Below, in pieces: positions 16,845-24,948 of a stretch of DNA of 50,784 nucleotides (its first letter is position 1; each line of letters opens with the position of its first letter). The notes under the pieces were generated by a model that made no database searches, was not told the origin of the DNA, and was given only the letters and a program-made list of their open reading frames with translations. The DNA comes from an uncultured Bacteroidaceae bacterium. Lineage in GTDB: Bacteria; Bacteroidota; Bacteroidia; Bacteroidales; Bacteroidaceae. A program made the position numbers and the translations under genes. The stretch lies in contig CAJGCU010000003.1 in assembly GCA_904501945.1 (NCBI GenBank), positions 1 through 50,784 on the forward strand. Reading direction: 5' to 3'.

Positions 16845-17420
16845 TTATTGTTTAACCATTACTGTTGAATCATCGATGACGCTGGAAATTACGGCTTTTT
16901 GTCCGCTGGGGAGCGCGTCTCCTTCGGTCATGGCGTTGATTTCGTGCACAGAGCCGTTGAGGCTCACCTGCACTTTTCCCGTGCCGCTTTTCTGGGCGGG
17001 GATACGGAGATACACATTGACAGTTTTTCCTATGCAATCCTCAATCCGGAAGGCACCGTTGTGTTCTAGCTTCTTGGTTTGTTTTCTGAGGTAGAAAAAC
17101 ATGGCAACAAAACCAATACCCACCAGCGTGGCAATCAGTGACAGGATGACCTTGTTAGCTATCAAGTCGGCAAGACAAACGCCAGCCCAGCCGAATCCTA
17201 CGATGAAATTGACGAAGTTCTTGATGCTGAACAGCGAGATGCTGCCGCCCAGGTCCATGGTGTCGGCACCGTCGTAGTCAACGTCAACATCTGTGCTGTC
17301 CATGCCTATCATGGTGAGCAGCGCCTGTATGATGAAGATGGCTGAACCTCCGATGGCGCACACCCAAAAAGTCTGCATCCACGTGTCCATTGACTGAAAC
17401 ATTTCCCAATATTCTTGCAT
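16845..17420 (-). CDS. NfeD/YqiJ-like membrane protein with C-terminal OB fold
   Basis: This 191-residue protein has membrane helices near residues 17-38, 63-83 and 88-110. A soluble C-terminal domain follows at about 120-191 (GKTVNVYLRIPAQKSGTGKVQVSLNG and onward), typical of the NfeD OB fold that partners flotillins. It lacks the serine-protease domain of long NfeD proteins, as is usual when paired with a flotillin. A minus-strand -7 box lies 17 nt upstream, so it probably heads the NfeD-flotillin-DUF4827-(glmM) operon. Confidence 0.85.
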   Translation of the reverse strand: MQEYWEMFQSMDTWMQTFWVCAIGGSAIFIIQALLTMIGMDSTDVDVDYDGADTMDLGGSISLFSIKNFVNFIVGFGWAGVCLADLIANKVILSLIATLVGIGFVAMFFYLRKQTKKLEHNGAFRIEDCIGKTVNVYLRIPAQKSGTGKVQVSLNGSVHEINAMTEGDALPSGQKAVISSVIDDSTVMVKQ

Positions 17421-17436
17421 ATCACTTAATTTTCCA

Positions 17437-17444
17437 CAAAGATA
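17437..17444 (-). promoter_or_regulatory. -7 box of the NfeD-flotillin operon
   Basis: TATCTTTG on the minus strand is an exact TAnnTTTG match. The implied leader is very short, about 10 nt. No -33 box is obvious. Confidence 0.5.
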
Positions 17445-17561
17445 CTAAAAAAAACTGAGATGAGCGGCAGGATTGGAGAATTATTTCTTGTCGGGTGCAT
17501 TTTTTTATGGAAAAGTAACAATTCCCCATTCTCAATGCCTCATTCCTAACTAAAAAATTAC

Positions 17562-17570
17562 TACCTTTGC
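17562..17570 (+). promoter_or_regulatory. -7 box of the DUF1846 gene
   Basis: TACCTTTGC is an exact Bacteroidetes -7 element, 25 nt upstream of the start codon. Confidence 0.6.
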
Positions 17571-17594
17571 AGTCAGAATAAATAAAATTCAGAC

Positions 17595-19061
17595 ATGATG
17601 AAGATAGGGTTTGATAACGAAAAATACCTCCAAATACAGTCAGAGCACATCCGCCAGCGTATTGCTCAGTTTGACGGCAAGCTTTATCTCGAATTGGGCG
17701 GCAAACTTTTTGACGACAACCACGCCTCTCGCGTCCTGCCGGGCTTCAAGCCTGACAGCAAGCTCTGCATGTTCCAGCAACTCAGCGACAGCATCGAGAT
17801 TGTGCTCGTCATCAGCGCTGAAGACATCGAGAAGAACAAGGTGCGTTCCGACCTTGGCATCACTTACGATGAAGACGTGCTGCGTCTGCGCGATGAGTTC
17901 ACCAACCGCGGATTCATGGTGGGTTCTGTGGTCATCACTTGCTACAACGGACAGCGTTCTGCCGATGCCTATCGTCAGCGACTTCAGCGCATGGGCATCA
18001 AGTCCTATTGCCATTATCTCATCGATGGCTATCCCCACAATGTCGAGCACATTGCTTCTGAAGAAGGTTTTGGAAAGAACGATTTTGTGGAGACAACGCG
18101 TCCTCTTGTCATCGTCACAGCACCAGGCCCCGGTAGCGGAAAGATGGCTGTGTGTCTCAGCCAGCTCTACAGCGATAACAAGCGTGGCGTGAGGGCTGGA
18201 TATGCCAAGTTCGAGACATTCCCCGTGTGGAGCCTGCCTTTGAAACATCCTGTCAACATTGCTTACGAGGCTGCTACGGCAGACCTCAACGACGTGAACA
18301 TGATTGACCCATTCCACTTCGATGCCTATGGGCAAGTGGCCATCAACTACAACCGCGACATCGAGATTTTCCCAGTTCTCAATGCTCTTTTCGAAGGCAT
18401 TTATGGCGAAAATCCGTATAAGTCGCCCACCGATATGGGTGTCAACATGGTCGGATTCTGCATTTCCGATGATGAAATCTGCAGTCAAGCCTCCAAGGAC
18501 GAAATCATACGTCGCTACTATGATGCCACCAACAAGATGGCTGACGGCGCCTGCAACGACAGCGAGGTGAACAAGATAAAGCTCTTGATGAATCAGGCTA
18601 AGATAACCACGGCTACACGCCGCACCACTGTTGCAGCCAACGAACTGAAAGCGCAGCGAGGACTGACATCTGCAGCCATTGAACTTTCTGATGGCACCAT
18701 CATTACGGCGAAGTCCAGCCCCCTGCTAGGTTGCAGCGCAGCTCTCTTGCTCAATGCCACCAAGCATTTGGCAGGCATCGAGCACGATGTCAATCTCATC
18801 CCCCAGAGCATGATTGAGCCTATTCAGAAGACAAAGATTGAATATCTGGGCGGACACAATCCTCGTCTGCATACAGATGAAGTGCTCGTGGCAATCTCTG
18901 TCCTTTCCCAAAATGACGAGAATTGCCGTCGCGCTCTTGCCCAGCTCCCTCAGCTCCAGGGATGTCAAGTGCACAGCACCGTCATGCTCAGCGAGGTGGA
19001 CAGGAAAATCTTCAAGAAGCTGGGCTGTGGTGTCACTTGCGATCCTGTGAGGAAAAAGTAA
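17595..19061 (+). CDS. DUF1846 family protein
   Basis: This 488-residue cytoplasmic protein begins MKIGFDNEKYLQIQSEHI and contains the glycine-rich APGPGSGKMAVCLSQLY (about 175-191), which looks like a nucleotide-binding loop. It matches the DUF1846 family in length and order of segments. The family is conserved in Firmicutes and Bacteroidetes, and its reaction is not established. It is monocistronic with its own promoter. Just after the stop are two tandem 23-nt repeats and palindromic element copy C. Confidence 0.88.
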   Translation: MMKIGFDNEKYLQIQSEHIRQRIAQFDGKLYLELGGKLFDDNHASRVLPGFKPDSKLCMFQQLSDSIEIVLVISAEDIEKNKVRSDLGITYDEDVLRLRDEFTNRGFMVGSVVITCYNGQRSADAYRQRLQRMGIKSYCHYLIDGYPHNVEHIASEEGFGKNDFVETTRPLVIVTAPGPGSGKMAVCLSQLYSDNKRGVRAGYAKFETFPVWSLPLKHPVNIAYEAATADLNDVNMIDPFHFDAYGQVAINYNRDIEIFPVLNALFEGIYGENPYKSPTDMGVNMVGFCISDDEICSQASKDEIIRRYYDATNKMADGACNDSEVNKIKLLMNQAKITTATRRTTVAANELKAQRGLTSAAIELSDGTIITAKSSPLLGCSAALLLNATKHLAGIEHDVNLIPQSMIEPIQKTKIEYLGGHNPRLHTDEVLVAISVLSQNDENCRRALAQLPQLQGCQVHSTVMLSEVDRKIFKKLGCGVTCDPVRKK

Positions 19062-19075
19062 CCTCTGTACCGCAC

Positions 19076-19121
19076 TTACGTTGCGCCTTTCATCGTAATT
19101 ATGTTGCGCCTTGCATCGTAA
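19076..19121 (+). repeat. Tandem pair of 23-nt imperfect repeats
   Basis: Units 19076-19098 and 19099-19121 differ at two positions. Each begins TTAC/TG and ends CATCGTAA, so each carries a small inverted repeat (TTACG...CGTAA) around a GTTGCGCC core. The pair starts 15 nt past the DUF1846 stop codon. No function is known. Confidence 0.7.
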
Positions 19122-19231
19122 ATTCAATGACGAGCACAAAAGAAAAGGGCTGCAGGACAAGGCAAATCCCACGTGAGTCTTCTGTGTGAGGGTGGCGCTT
19201 TCTTCTTGTTTTTTTTCTGTGGCAATACAAG

Positions 19232-19295
19232 TGTACCCCTCGGGTACGACATACCGCACCCCTCGGGTCCAGTGCATCGGACCCGAGGGGTGCGC
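19232..19295. repeat. GC-rich three-hairpin palindromic element, copy C
   Basis: Three ACCC-loop-GGGT units are present. Here the middle unit (19255-19270) and the right unit (19279-19294) form the perfect 16-bp stem, with an 8-nt loop. The left unit carries ACGA instead of CCGA after the core. The middle loop is CTC, as in copy B. It lies between the convergent DUF1846 and HAD-hydrolase genes. Confidence 0.83.
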
Positions 19296-19319
19296 TTTAT
19301 CTTACATTATTAATTTCCT

Positions 19320-20069
19320 TTATGCCTGCTCCAAGATTTCAACCAGTCGTTCGTAGGTCATGCCTTCGAAACTGTCGAGAACGTAGTTGCATTTGTCTTG
19401 GATTTCTTCCCTTGTGTGACCTGTAGGAAGTCCGATGGTGAAGATGCCTGACGACATGCCTGCCTGTAGCCCTGTGTAGGCGTCTTCGAAGACGGCACAT
19501 TCGTCAATGGCAGCATCGAAGATGCGTGCGCCTAGCAGGTAACAGTCGGGGTTGGGCTTGGAGGCGGTGAAGTCTTCGGCTGTGAGAATTCTGTCGAAGA
19601 GATCATCAAGTTGGGGTATCTGTTTTCTGACGTTTGCCAGCTTCGTCTGGTCGGAGCTGGTCACGACTGCACATTTTACTCCGTTGCGCTTCAAGTCTTG
19701 GATGAAGGATAGCGCTCCCGGGTAGAACTCGTAGCGCATCTGCGCCTCCCAAGCAATGAGCTCTCGGGTTATCTCTTCCTGCCATTGCGGGTTGGGGAAA
19801 TAGGTGGCGAAGATGCTGGTGAGCGTGGTGCCCTTGATGAGATATTCGAGCCTTGGCACGTCTGGACGGTATTTGCGTGCTGTCGCTCCCCAGAATACGG
19901 TGTATTGGTCTTCTGTCTCTACCAGCGTGCCGTCAAGGTCGAACAGGGCCACTTTTAGGGGACGTCGGCGTGGCGTGTGTTGATTCCCTTTCACGAGTGC
20001 TTCGCTCCAAGGTGCGGCCGTCTTCTCGTTTTCTATATCTTCGTTTTTCTTTGTCCAGAATGTTGCCAT
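19320..20069 (-). CDS. HAD-superfamily sugar-phosphate phosphatase/phosphoglucomutase-like protein
   Basis: The 249-residue protein carries the HAD motifs. DLDGT (44-48) has nucleophile Asp44 and Asp46, VVTSSD (135-140) is motif II, Lys171 is in SKPNPDCY, and FEDAYTGLQAG (194-204) is motif III/IV. A cap domain of the beta-phosphoglucomutase type lies between motifs I and II. About 38 extra residues precede motif I. The substrate cannot be told from sequence; a small phosphosugar is likely. It is transcribed divergently from the thiol peroxidase. Confidence 0.88.
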   Translation of the reverse strand: MATFWTKKNEDIENEKTAAPWSEALVKGNQHTPRRRPLKVALFDLDGTLVETEDQYTVFWGATARKYRPDVPRLEYLIKGTTLTSIFATYFPNPQWQEEITRELIAWEAQMRYEFYPGALSFIQDLKRNGVKCAVVTSSDQTKLANVRKQIPQLDDLFDRILTAEDFTASKPNPDCYLLGARIFDAAIDECAVFEDAYTGLQAGMSSGIFTIGLPTGHTREEIQDKCNYVLDSFEGMTYERLVEILEQA

Positions 20070-20177
20070 TTAAGGTTTTGGATTTAGAGTTTGGGGTATA
20101 GGATGTTCTTTTAGGGCAAATATAGGGAGAAAAAATGAAATTTTGTAGAGGAAAATGTATTTTTGTATTTTTTTTGC

Positions 20178-20185
20178 TATTTTTG
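20178..20185 (+). promoter_or_regulatory. -7 box of the thiol peroxidase gene
   Basis: TATTTTTG followed by C matches TAnnTTTG. Transcription should start near 20192, which places the start codon at 20218 and not at the upstream in-frame Met at 20155. Confidence 0.5.
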
Positions 20186-20217
20186 CAACGGAATTATGTT
20201 TTAATTTTGTGTATCAG

Positions 20218-20676
20218 ATGAAAGTAGGAGACAAATTGCCAGAAGTGCTTGGCAGAAATGAGAAAGGCGAAGAGGTAACGCTGGCTCAGCTGAAGGGCCG
20301 CAAGTTTATTCTTTATGCCTATCCGAAGGACAATACCAGCGGTTGTACAGCCGAGGCTTGTTCTTTGAAGGAACATTACGCGGAATTGCAGAATGCAGGC
20401 TATTCGGTGGTAGGTGTCAGCAAAGACTCTGCTGCAAGCCATCAGAAGTTTATAGAGAAGTACGAATTGCCATTCTCGCTGATTGCCGACACAGACAAGT
20501 CTTTGCTTCACGCGCTTGGCGCATGGGGCGAAAAGACAATGTGCGGGAAGACGGTTGAGGGCACATTGCGTACCACATTCCTTGTCGATGAAGAAGGAGT
20601 GGTGGAGAGAATCTTCACGCCAAAGGAAATCAAGACAAAGATTCATGCCGAACAAATATTGGAGGCAATAAAATAG
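20218..20676 (+). CDS. bcp: Thioredoxin-dependent thiol peroxidase (BCP/PrxQ)
   Basis: This cytoplasmic peroxiredoxin reduces hydroperoxides. With the chosen start it has 152 residues, the usual length for the family. The peroxidatic motif is DNTSGCTAEACSL, with Cys43 and the resolving-type Cys48 spaced as in E. coli BCP. GVSKDSAASHQKF and the C-terminal domain are also typical. The frame is open from 20155, but the -7 box at 20178 excludes that start. Confidence 0.95.
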   Translation: MKVGDKLPEVLGRNEKGEEVTLAQLKGRKFILYAYPKDNTSGCTAEACSLKEHYAELQNAGYSVVGVSKDSAASHQKFIEKYELPFSLIADTDKSLLHALGAWGEKTMCGKTVEGTLRTTFLVDEEGVVERIFTPKEIKTKIHAEQILEAIK

Positions 20677-20710
20677 AATTATACACTGAAAGAAGTAGTT
20701 GAGTAGTTAA

Positions 20711-20764
20711 AGTAGTTAAGCCAGTACAGGACAAACGTCAGCCTTGACGTTTGGCTTAACTACT
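20711..20764. repeat. Large imperfect inverted repeat after bcp
   Basis: AGTAGTTAAGCCA on the left pairs with TGGCTTAACTACT on the right. Inside is a nested hairpin, CAAACGTCA-gcc-TTGACGTTTG. It lies 34 nt past the bcp stop and could end that transcript, although no T-run follows. The neighbouring AGTAGTT copies are a simple repeat. Confidence 0.6.
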
Positions 20765-20841
20765 GTTTGACGGCTGAGCGTAGCGATAACTGCTCAAACT
20801 CTTTAATAGCTAAAAAAAATAAACTAAAAAACTACAAACAC

Positions 20842-21468
20842 ATGAAAAAATTAGCTCTTATGGCAGCATTGCTGCTGATGGGTACAGTATGTTTTGCCCA
20901 AACAAAGAATTTGCCAGAACCCAATTTGCAGCGCAAGACGCTGACAGTGATGCAGACATTCAAGCAACGCAAATCTGTGCGTGAATATAGCGCGAAACAG
21001 TTGTCCGATCAAGACCTGAGCGACTTGCTTTGGGCGGCGCAGGGCAAAAATCGTGAAGACGGGAAGCTGACTTCACCTACAGCGATGAACCGTCAGGAAA
21101 TTCGCCTTTATGTTTTTACCAGCAAAAACGTAATGCTTTATGACCCGCAGAAGCATGCACTGACTCAAGTGGCAGAAGGTGACCATCGCGGCATCGTGGC
21201 TGCTGGTCAGGACTTTGCAAAGGCAGCCCCTGTGTCTCTGCTCATGGTGGCAGACATGGACAAGTTTGGCAGCAAAGGTCAGCATGCACAGTGGATGGTG
21301 GCTGTTGATACAGGTATCGTGACTGAAAATATAAACCTCTTCTGCTCGGCTGCAGGTTTGGCTACTGTGACTCGTGGCACAATGGACCAGAAGGCCATCA
21401 GCACATTGCTCGGATTGAACGAAAATCAGATTCCGCTGATAAACAATCCGGTAGGGTATATGAAGTAA
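20842..21468 (+). CDS. Periplasmic nitroreductase-family (SagB/ThcOx-type) protein
   Basis: This 208-residue FMN-dependent oxidoreductase-like protein starts MKKLALMAALLLMG, with signal-peptide cleavage around CFAQT (residue 20). The nitroreductase fold is shown by FKQRKSVREYSAKQLSDQDLSDLLWAAQG near residues 42-70, whose RKSVREY contacts FMN, by SPTAMNRQEIRLYVF, and by the late AAGLATVTRG segment. Export is unusual for cytosolic nitroreductases but common in Bacteroidetes SagB-like proteins. The upstream in-frame Met at 20767 would give an implausible leader and is rejected. Confidence 0.85.
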   Translation: MKKLALMAALLLMGTVCFAQTKNLPEPNLQRKTLTVMQTFKQRKSVREYSAKQLSDQDLSDLLWAAQGKNREDGKLTSPTAMNRQEIRLYVFTSKNVMLYDPQKHALTQVAEGDHRGIVAAGQDFAKAAPVSLLMVADMDKFGSKGQHAQWMVAVDTGIVTENINLFCSAAGLATVTRGTMDQKAISTLLGLNENQIPLINNPVGYMK

Positions 21469-21599
21469 TATTGGGATAACGATTGACATTGTCGAATTGA
21501 TAATTGATAATTGAAATTAGACTACGGACAACGGATGATGTGTCTGACTGCGTAACCAACAAAAAGCGCGGTTTTCTTCTAAAAAAATGGCGTGGGTTC

Positions 21600-21629
21600 T
21601 TGTTTTGTTGAAAAAAAAGCGTACCTTTG
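21600..21629 (+). promoter_or_regulatory. Promoter of tRNA-Pro
   Basis: TTG (21600-21602), a 19-bp spacer and TACCTTTG (21622-21629) fit the Bacteroidetes promoter consensus. The tRNA starts 39 nt further on. Confidence 0.6.
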
Positions 21630-21668
21630 TACCCGATTTCACGGAACAAGAGTTTCTGGCGTGATTTT

Positions 21669-21742
21669 CGGGAAGTAGCGCAGTTGGTTAGCGTACACGT
21701 CTGGGGGGCGTGTGGTCGCCAGTTCGAGTCTGGTCTTCCCGA
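21669..21742 (+). tRNA. tRNA-Pro (anticodon GGG)
   Basis: The 74-nt cloverleaf has acceptor CGGGAAG/CTTCCCG with discriminator A. The D arm starts GCGCAGTTGGTTAGCG. The anticodon stem is CACGT/GCGTG with loop CTGGGGG, giving anticodon GGG. The T arm contains GTTCGAGTC. CCA is not encoded. The leading C1-G72 pair is typical of bacterial tRNA-Pro. Confidence 0.95.
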
Positions 21743-21755
21743 CCCTAAATTTAGC

Positions 21756-21784
21756 AAGAGTGGTGTTTTCAAAATACCGCTCTT
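21756..21784 (+). terminator. Terminator of tRNA-Pro
   Basis: AAGAGTGGTGTTTT pairs with AAAATACCGCTCTT, with two wobbles, and runs into TTTTTT. It lies between the tRNA and the vsr start codon, so vsr is either expressed by read-through or uses an unseen promoter. Confidence 0.7.
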
Positions 21785-21793
21785 TTTTCTATT

Positions 21794-22315
21794 ATGGCAG
21801 ACAAGATGACAGCAGAGCAGCGCAGTAATTGTATGCGTAGCATTAGGTCGAAGAATACGCGGCCAGAATTGTTGGTGCGCCGTTTTTTGTTCAGCCATGG
21901 TTTCCGCTATCGTATTCATGTTAGCGCATTGCCGGGAACGCCCGACTTAACTATAGTGGGGTTGCGTACCTGCATTTTCATTAATGGATGTTTTTGGCAT
22001 GGACATGAAGGATGTTCGCTATACACCGTTCCCAAGTCGAATGTAGAGTATTGGCGTAACAAGATTATTCGTAACCGTGAACGTGATTATGCAGCACGGA
22101 TGGCGCTGAAGGAACACGGATGGCATACGGTGGAGATTTGGGAATGTCAGCTCAAGCCCAAGGAGCGAGAAAAGACATTGCAGGGACTTCTTCGTACATT
22201 GAATCTCATCGCTTTGGAGAACAAGGGAGCATCTATCCGATATGCGGCTGACGACGGAGAGAATAGGAGTGTGGCTGCAGAGGATGTTGAGCATTATCCT
22301 TATGGGACAGATTGA
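21794..22315 (+). CDS. vsr: Very-short-patch repair endonuclease (Vsr)
   Basis: The family nicks DNA 5' of the T in T:G mismatches that arise by deamination of 5-methylcytosine. The 173-residue protein has the catalytic Asp51 in PGTPDLTIV and the NGCFWHGHEGC segment (64-74). The zinc ligands match E. coli Vsr: Cys66, His71, Cys74 and Cys118, with His69 also present. No cytosine-5 methyltransferase or restriction gene lies within the window, so this is an orphan copy directly after tRNA-Pro. About 25 C-terminal residues extend beyond the core. Confidence 0.95.
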   Translation: MADKMTAEQRSNCMRSIRSKNTRPELLVRRFLFSHGFRYRIHVSALPGTPDLTIVGLRTCIFINGCFWHGHEGCSLYTVPKSNVEYWRNKIIRNRERDYAARMALKEHGWHTVEIWECQLKPKEREKTLQGLLRTLNLIALENKGASIRYAADDGENRSVAAEDVEHYPYGTD

Positions 22316-22412
22316 AAAGGGTGAAAGCGTGGAAAAAGACATAATATTTATATAAATTTGTGTAAGGCGATAAGTTTTGGGCATAAGGGTTGGATTCGAT
22401 GATATTTTTCTG

Positions 22413-22420
22413 TATCTTTG
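22413..22420 (+). promoter_or_regulatory. -7 box of the GH51 gene
   Basis: TATCTTTG followed by CC matches the -7 consensus and gives a leader of about 70 nt before the start codon at 22498. Confidence 0.5.
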
Positions 22421-22497
22421 CCGACGTGAAGATGAAAAGTGTGTTCAAATAATTGAATATTTGAGAATTATATATTAAATATCTAAAACCAAAACCA

Positions 22498-24120
22498 ATG
22501 AAGAAATTATTTATGTTGTCGGCTGTCGCAATGACGATGGCATTCTTTGGCTGCAAAGGTACTGATGCAGGTTCAAATGCAGTTTCTGATAAAGATGTGA
22601 CTGTGACCATTCATGCAGATCAAGGTACGCAGAAGATTTACAAGGAAATTTACGGCCAGTTTGCAGAGCATCTGGGTTCGTGCATTTATGGAGGCTTGTG
22701 GGTTGGCGAAAACTCTCAAATTCCTAACATCAATGGCTACCGCAAGGACGTGTTCGAGGCACTCAAGGCGCTCAAGGTGCCAGTGTTGCGTTGGCCTGGT
22801 GGTTGTTTCGCAGATGAATATCACTGGATGGATGGCATCGGCCCTAAGGAGAATCGTCCAAAGATGCAGAACAATAACTGGGGTGGAACAATTGAAGACA
22901 ACTCATTCGGTACACATGAATTCTTGAATCTTTGCGAAATGCTGGAGTGCGAACCTTACATCAGCGGAAATGTAGGTTCAGGTACAGTTGAAGAATTGGC
23001 AAAGTGGGTTGAATACATGACTTCAGATGGAGATACACCTATGGCAAAACTGCGTCGTCAGAATGGTCGCGACAAAGCTTGGAAAGTAAAATATCTGGGT
23101 GTTGGAAACGAGTCATGGGGATGTGGAGGAAATATGCGTCCAGAGTACTATGCAGACCTCTATCGTCGCTACAGCGTTTATTGTCGCAACTATGATGGCA
23201 ACGAACTCTACAAGATTGCTTCAGGTGCTACAGACTATGACTACAACTGGACAAAGGTTCTGATGGATAACATTGGCGGTCTTATGAACGGTGTCAGCCT
23301 CCACTACTATACTGTAACTGGATGGGATGGCTCAAAGGGCTCATCTACTGAATTTAGTGATACAGATTACTACTGGACTATGGGTAAGTGCCTCGAAATC
23401 GAGGAGGTAATCAAGAAGCATAAGGCTATCATGGATGAAGCTGACCCTGAAGGAAAAATCGAACTTCTTGTTGACGAATGGGGCACATGGTGGGATGAAG
23501 AGCCTGGCACAATCCGCGGTCACCTCTATCAGCAGAACGCACTGCGCGACGCCTTTGTGGCATCACTTTCTCTTGACGTGTTCCATCGTCATACTGACCG
23601 CATTCGCATGTGTAACATTGCACAGGTTGTGAACGTGTTGCAGTCAATGATTCTCACCGATCAGGAGGGTACAGGTCATATGGTTCTCACTCCAACTTAT
23701 CATGTATTCCAGATGTACACTCCATTCCAGGAAGCAACCTATCTCCCTCTCGACATCACTTGCAACGAAATCAAGGTGCGTCGTAACTGGAAAGAAGAGT
23801 TTGATGCAGCTAATGCAGATACCTACCGCACACTTCCATTGCTCAGCGCTTCTGCAGCAAAGACACAGGAGGGCGACATTGTAGTGGCACTCACTAACGT
23901 ATCTCTCGACGAAGAGCAGGAAGTGACAGTTAACCTTGAAGGTGCTGAGGTGCAGACTGTTAGTGGACGTATCCTTACCAGTGCAAATGTGGCAGACTAC
24001 AACGACTTTGAAAATCCAAACCGTGTAGCACCAGCCGATTTTACAGGCGCGCAGATAGAGCAGGGTGTGCTTAGCGTTAAAGTGCCAGCAAAGAGCCTTG
24101 TAGTACTTACACTGAAGTAA
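22498..24120 (+). CDS. GH51 alpha-L-arabinofuranosidase, lipoprotein
   Basis: This retaining glycosidase removes arabinofuranosyl side chains from arabinan or arabinoxylan. The 540-residue protein has a lipoprotein signal with Cys19 in FFGC, so it is periplasmic or surface-anchored. The (beta/alpha)8 barrel has the acid/base Glu205 in GNESWGCGG and the nucleophile Glu327 in LVDEWGTWW. Also visible are VLRWPGGCFADEYHW (97-110) and a C-terminal beta domain from about residue 420. It is a stand-alone gene with its own promoter and a downstream hairpin, not part of a SusCD locus here. Confidence 0.95.
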   Translation: MKKLFMLSAVAMTMAFFGCKGTDAGSNAVSDKDVTVTIHADQGTQKIYKEIYGQFAEHLGSCIYGGLWVGENSQIPNINGYRKDVFEALKALKVPVLRWPGGCFADEYHWMDGIGPKENRPKMQNNNWGGTIEDNSFGTHEFLNLCEMLECEPYISGNVGSGTVEELAKWVEYMTSDGDTPMAKLRRQNGRDKAWKVKYLGVGNESWGCGGNMRPEYYADLYRRYSVYCRNYDGNELYKIASGATDYDYNWTKVLMDNIGGLMNGVSLHYYTVTGWDGSKGSSTEFSDTDYYWTMGKCLEIEEVIKKHKAIMDEADPEGKIELLVDEWGTWWDEEPGTIRGHLYQQNALRDAFVASLSLDVFHRHTDRIRMCNIAQVVNVLQSMILTDQEGTGHMVLTPTYHVFQMYTPFQEATYLPLDITCNEIKVRRNWKEEFDAANADTYRTLPLLSASAAKTQEGDIVVALTNVSLDEEQEVTVNLEGAEVQTVSGRILTSANVADYNDFENPNRVAPADFTGAQIEQGVLSVKVPAKSLVVLTLK

Positions 24121-24144
24121 AAGAAGCATAAATACTCATGAGAG

Positions 24145-24181
24145 ATGGGGATGGGTCAGCGAAAAGATGATCCATCCCCAT
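24145..24181 (+). terminator. Hairpin after the GH51 gene
   Basis: ATGGGGATGGGTCA pairs with TGATCCATCCCCAT in a 14-bp stem with one wobble, 24 nt past the stop. There is no strong T-run, so it could be an RNA-stabilising end or a leaky terminator. Confidence 0.55.
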
Positions 24182-24203
24182 TCAAGCAAATACTATATAT
24201 CTA

Positions 24204-24944
24204 ATGAAGGCAAAAATATCAACAACTCTTGGCGACATCATCGTCAAGCTCTATGATGAGACACCGCTTCATCGCGACAATTTTATCAAACTGGCAAAAG
24301 AAGGATACTACGATGGTACCATCTTCCATCGCGTCATCAAGAATTTCATGATACAGGGTGGAGACCCCCAGTCAAAGAATCCGACACCCGATGGACACTA
24401 CGGCACAGGAGGTCCCGATTATACCATCGAGGCAGAAATACTCCCTGGACTTTACCACAAGCGAGGCGCACTTGCAGCGGCACGTCAGGGAGATGAAGTC
24501 AATCCCGAAAGACGCAGCAGCGGTTCACAGTTCTATATCGTCTGGGGACAGACCTACAATGCAGGACAGATGAAACAGCTTAGCAAGCAGTTGGAAATGC
24601 AGGCACAGCAACAAATCTTCAATCAACTGGTAGCCGAAAATCGCTCCAAGATTATGGAATTGCGACGCAATCGTGACCAAGAGGGACTCATGGAATTGCA
24701 GAACGACCTCGTGGCACAGACGCAAGCCATTGCGGCCGAACAGCCATCACTGGGACTCACTGAGGCGCAGCAACAGCTCTACTCCACTGTGGGGGGGACA
24801 CCGCATCTTGATGGACAATATACGGTCTTTGGCGAAGTCATCGAAGGGATTGATGTTGTAGGCAATATACAGGAAATGGCCACTCGTCCAGGTGACCGCC
24901 CCAAGGAGGACATTTTTATGAACGTCTGCATTATAGAAGAATAA
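24204..24944 (+). CDS. Cyclophilin-type peptidyl-prolyl isomerase
   Basis: This 246-residue protein has no signal peptide, so it is probably cytoplasmic. The cyclophilin core is split. GTIFHRVIKNFMIQGGDP (about 38-55) holds the catalytic Arg, and SSGSQFYIVWGQ follows near residue 101. Then comes a Gln/Glu-rich helical insertion of about 85 residues, and the fold closes with LDGQYTVFGEVIEGIDVV. Such insertions occur in Bacteroidetes cyclophilins. It heads a tight three-gene operon, with the next start 4 nt after its stop. Confidence 0.92.
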   Translation: MKAKISTTLGDIIVKLYDETPLHRDNFIKLAKEGYYDGTIFHRVIKNFMIQGGDPQSKNPTPDGHYGTGGPDYTIEAEILPGLYHKRGALAAARQGDEVNPERRSSGSQFYIVWGQTYNAGQMKQLSKQLEMQAQQQIFNQLVAENRSKIMELRRNRDQEGLMELQNDLVAQTQAIAAEQPSLGLTEAQQQLYSTVGGTPHLDGQYTVFGEVIEGIDVVGNIQEMATRPGDRPKEDIFMNVCIIEE

Positions 24945-24948
24945 AGCT

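Noticed and set aside
17640..18488. 282-residue minus-strand ORF opposite DUF1846
   Set aside because: It is an antisense shadow of a conserved protein with its own promoter on the plus strand.
22498..24120. GH51 gene as part of a polysaccharide utilisation locus
   Set aside because: No SusC/SusD pair, hybrid two-component regulator or other glycosidase adjoins it; the neighbours are vsr and a cyclophilin.
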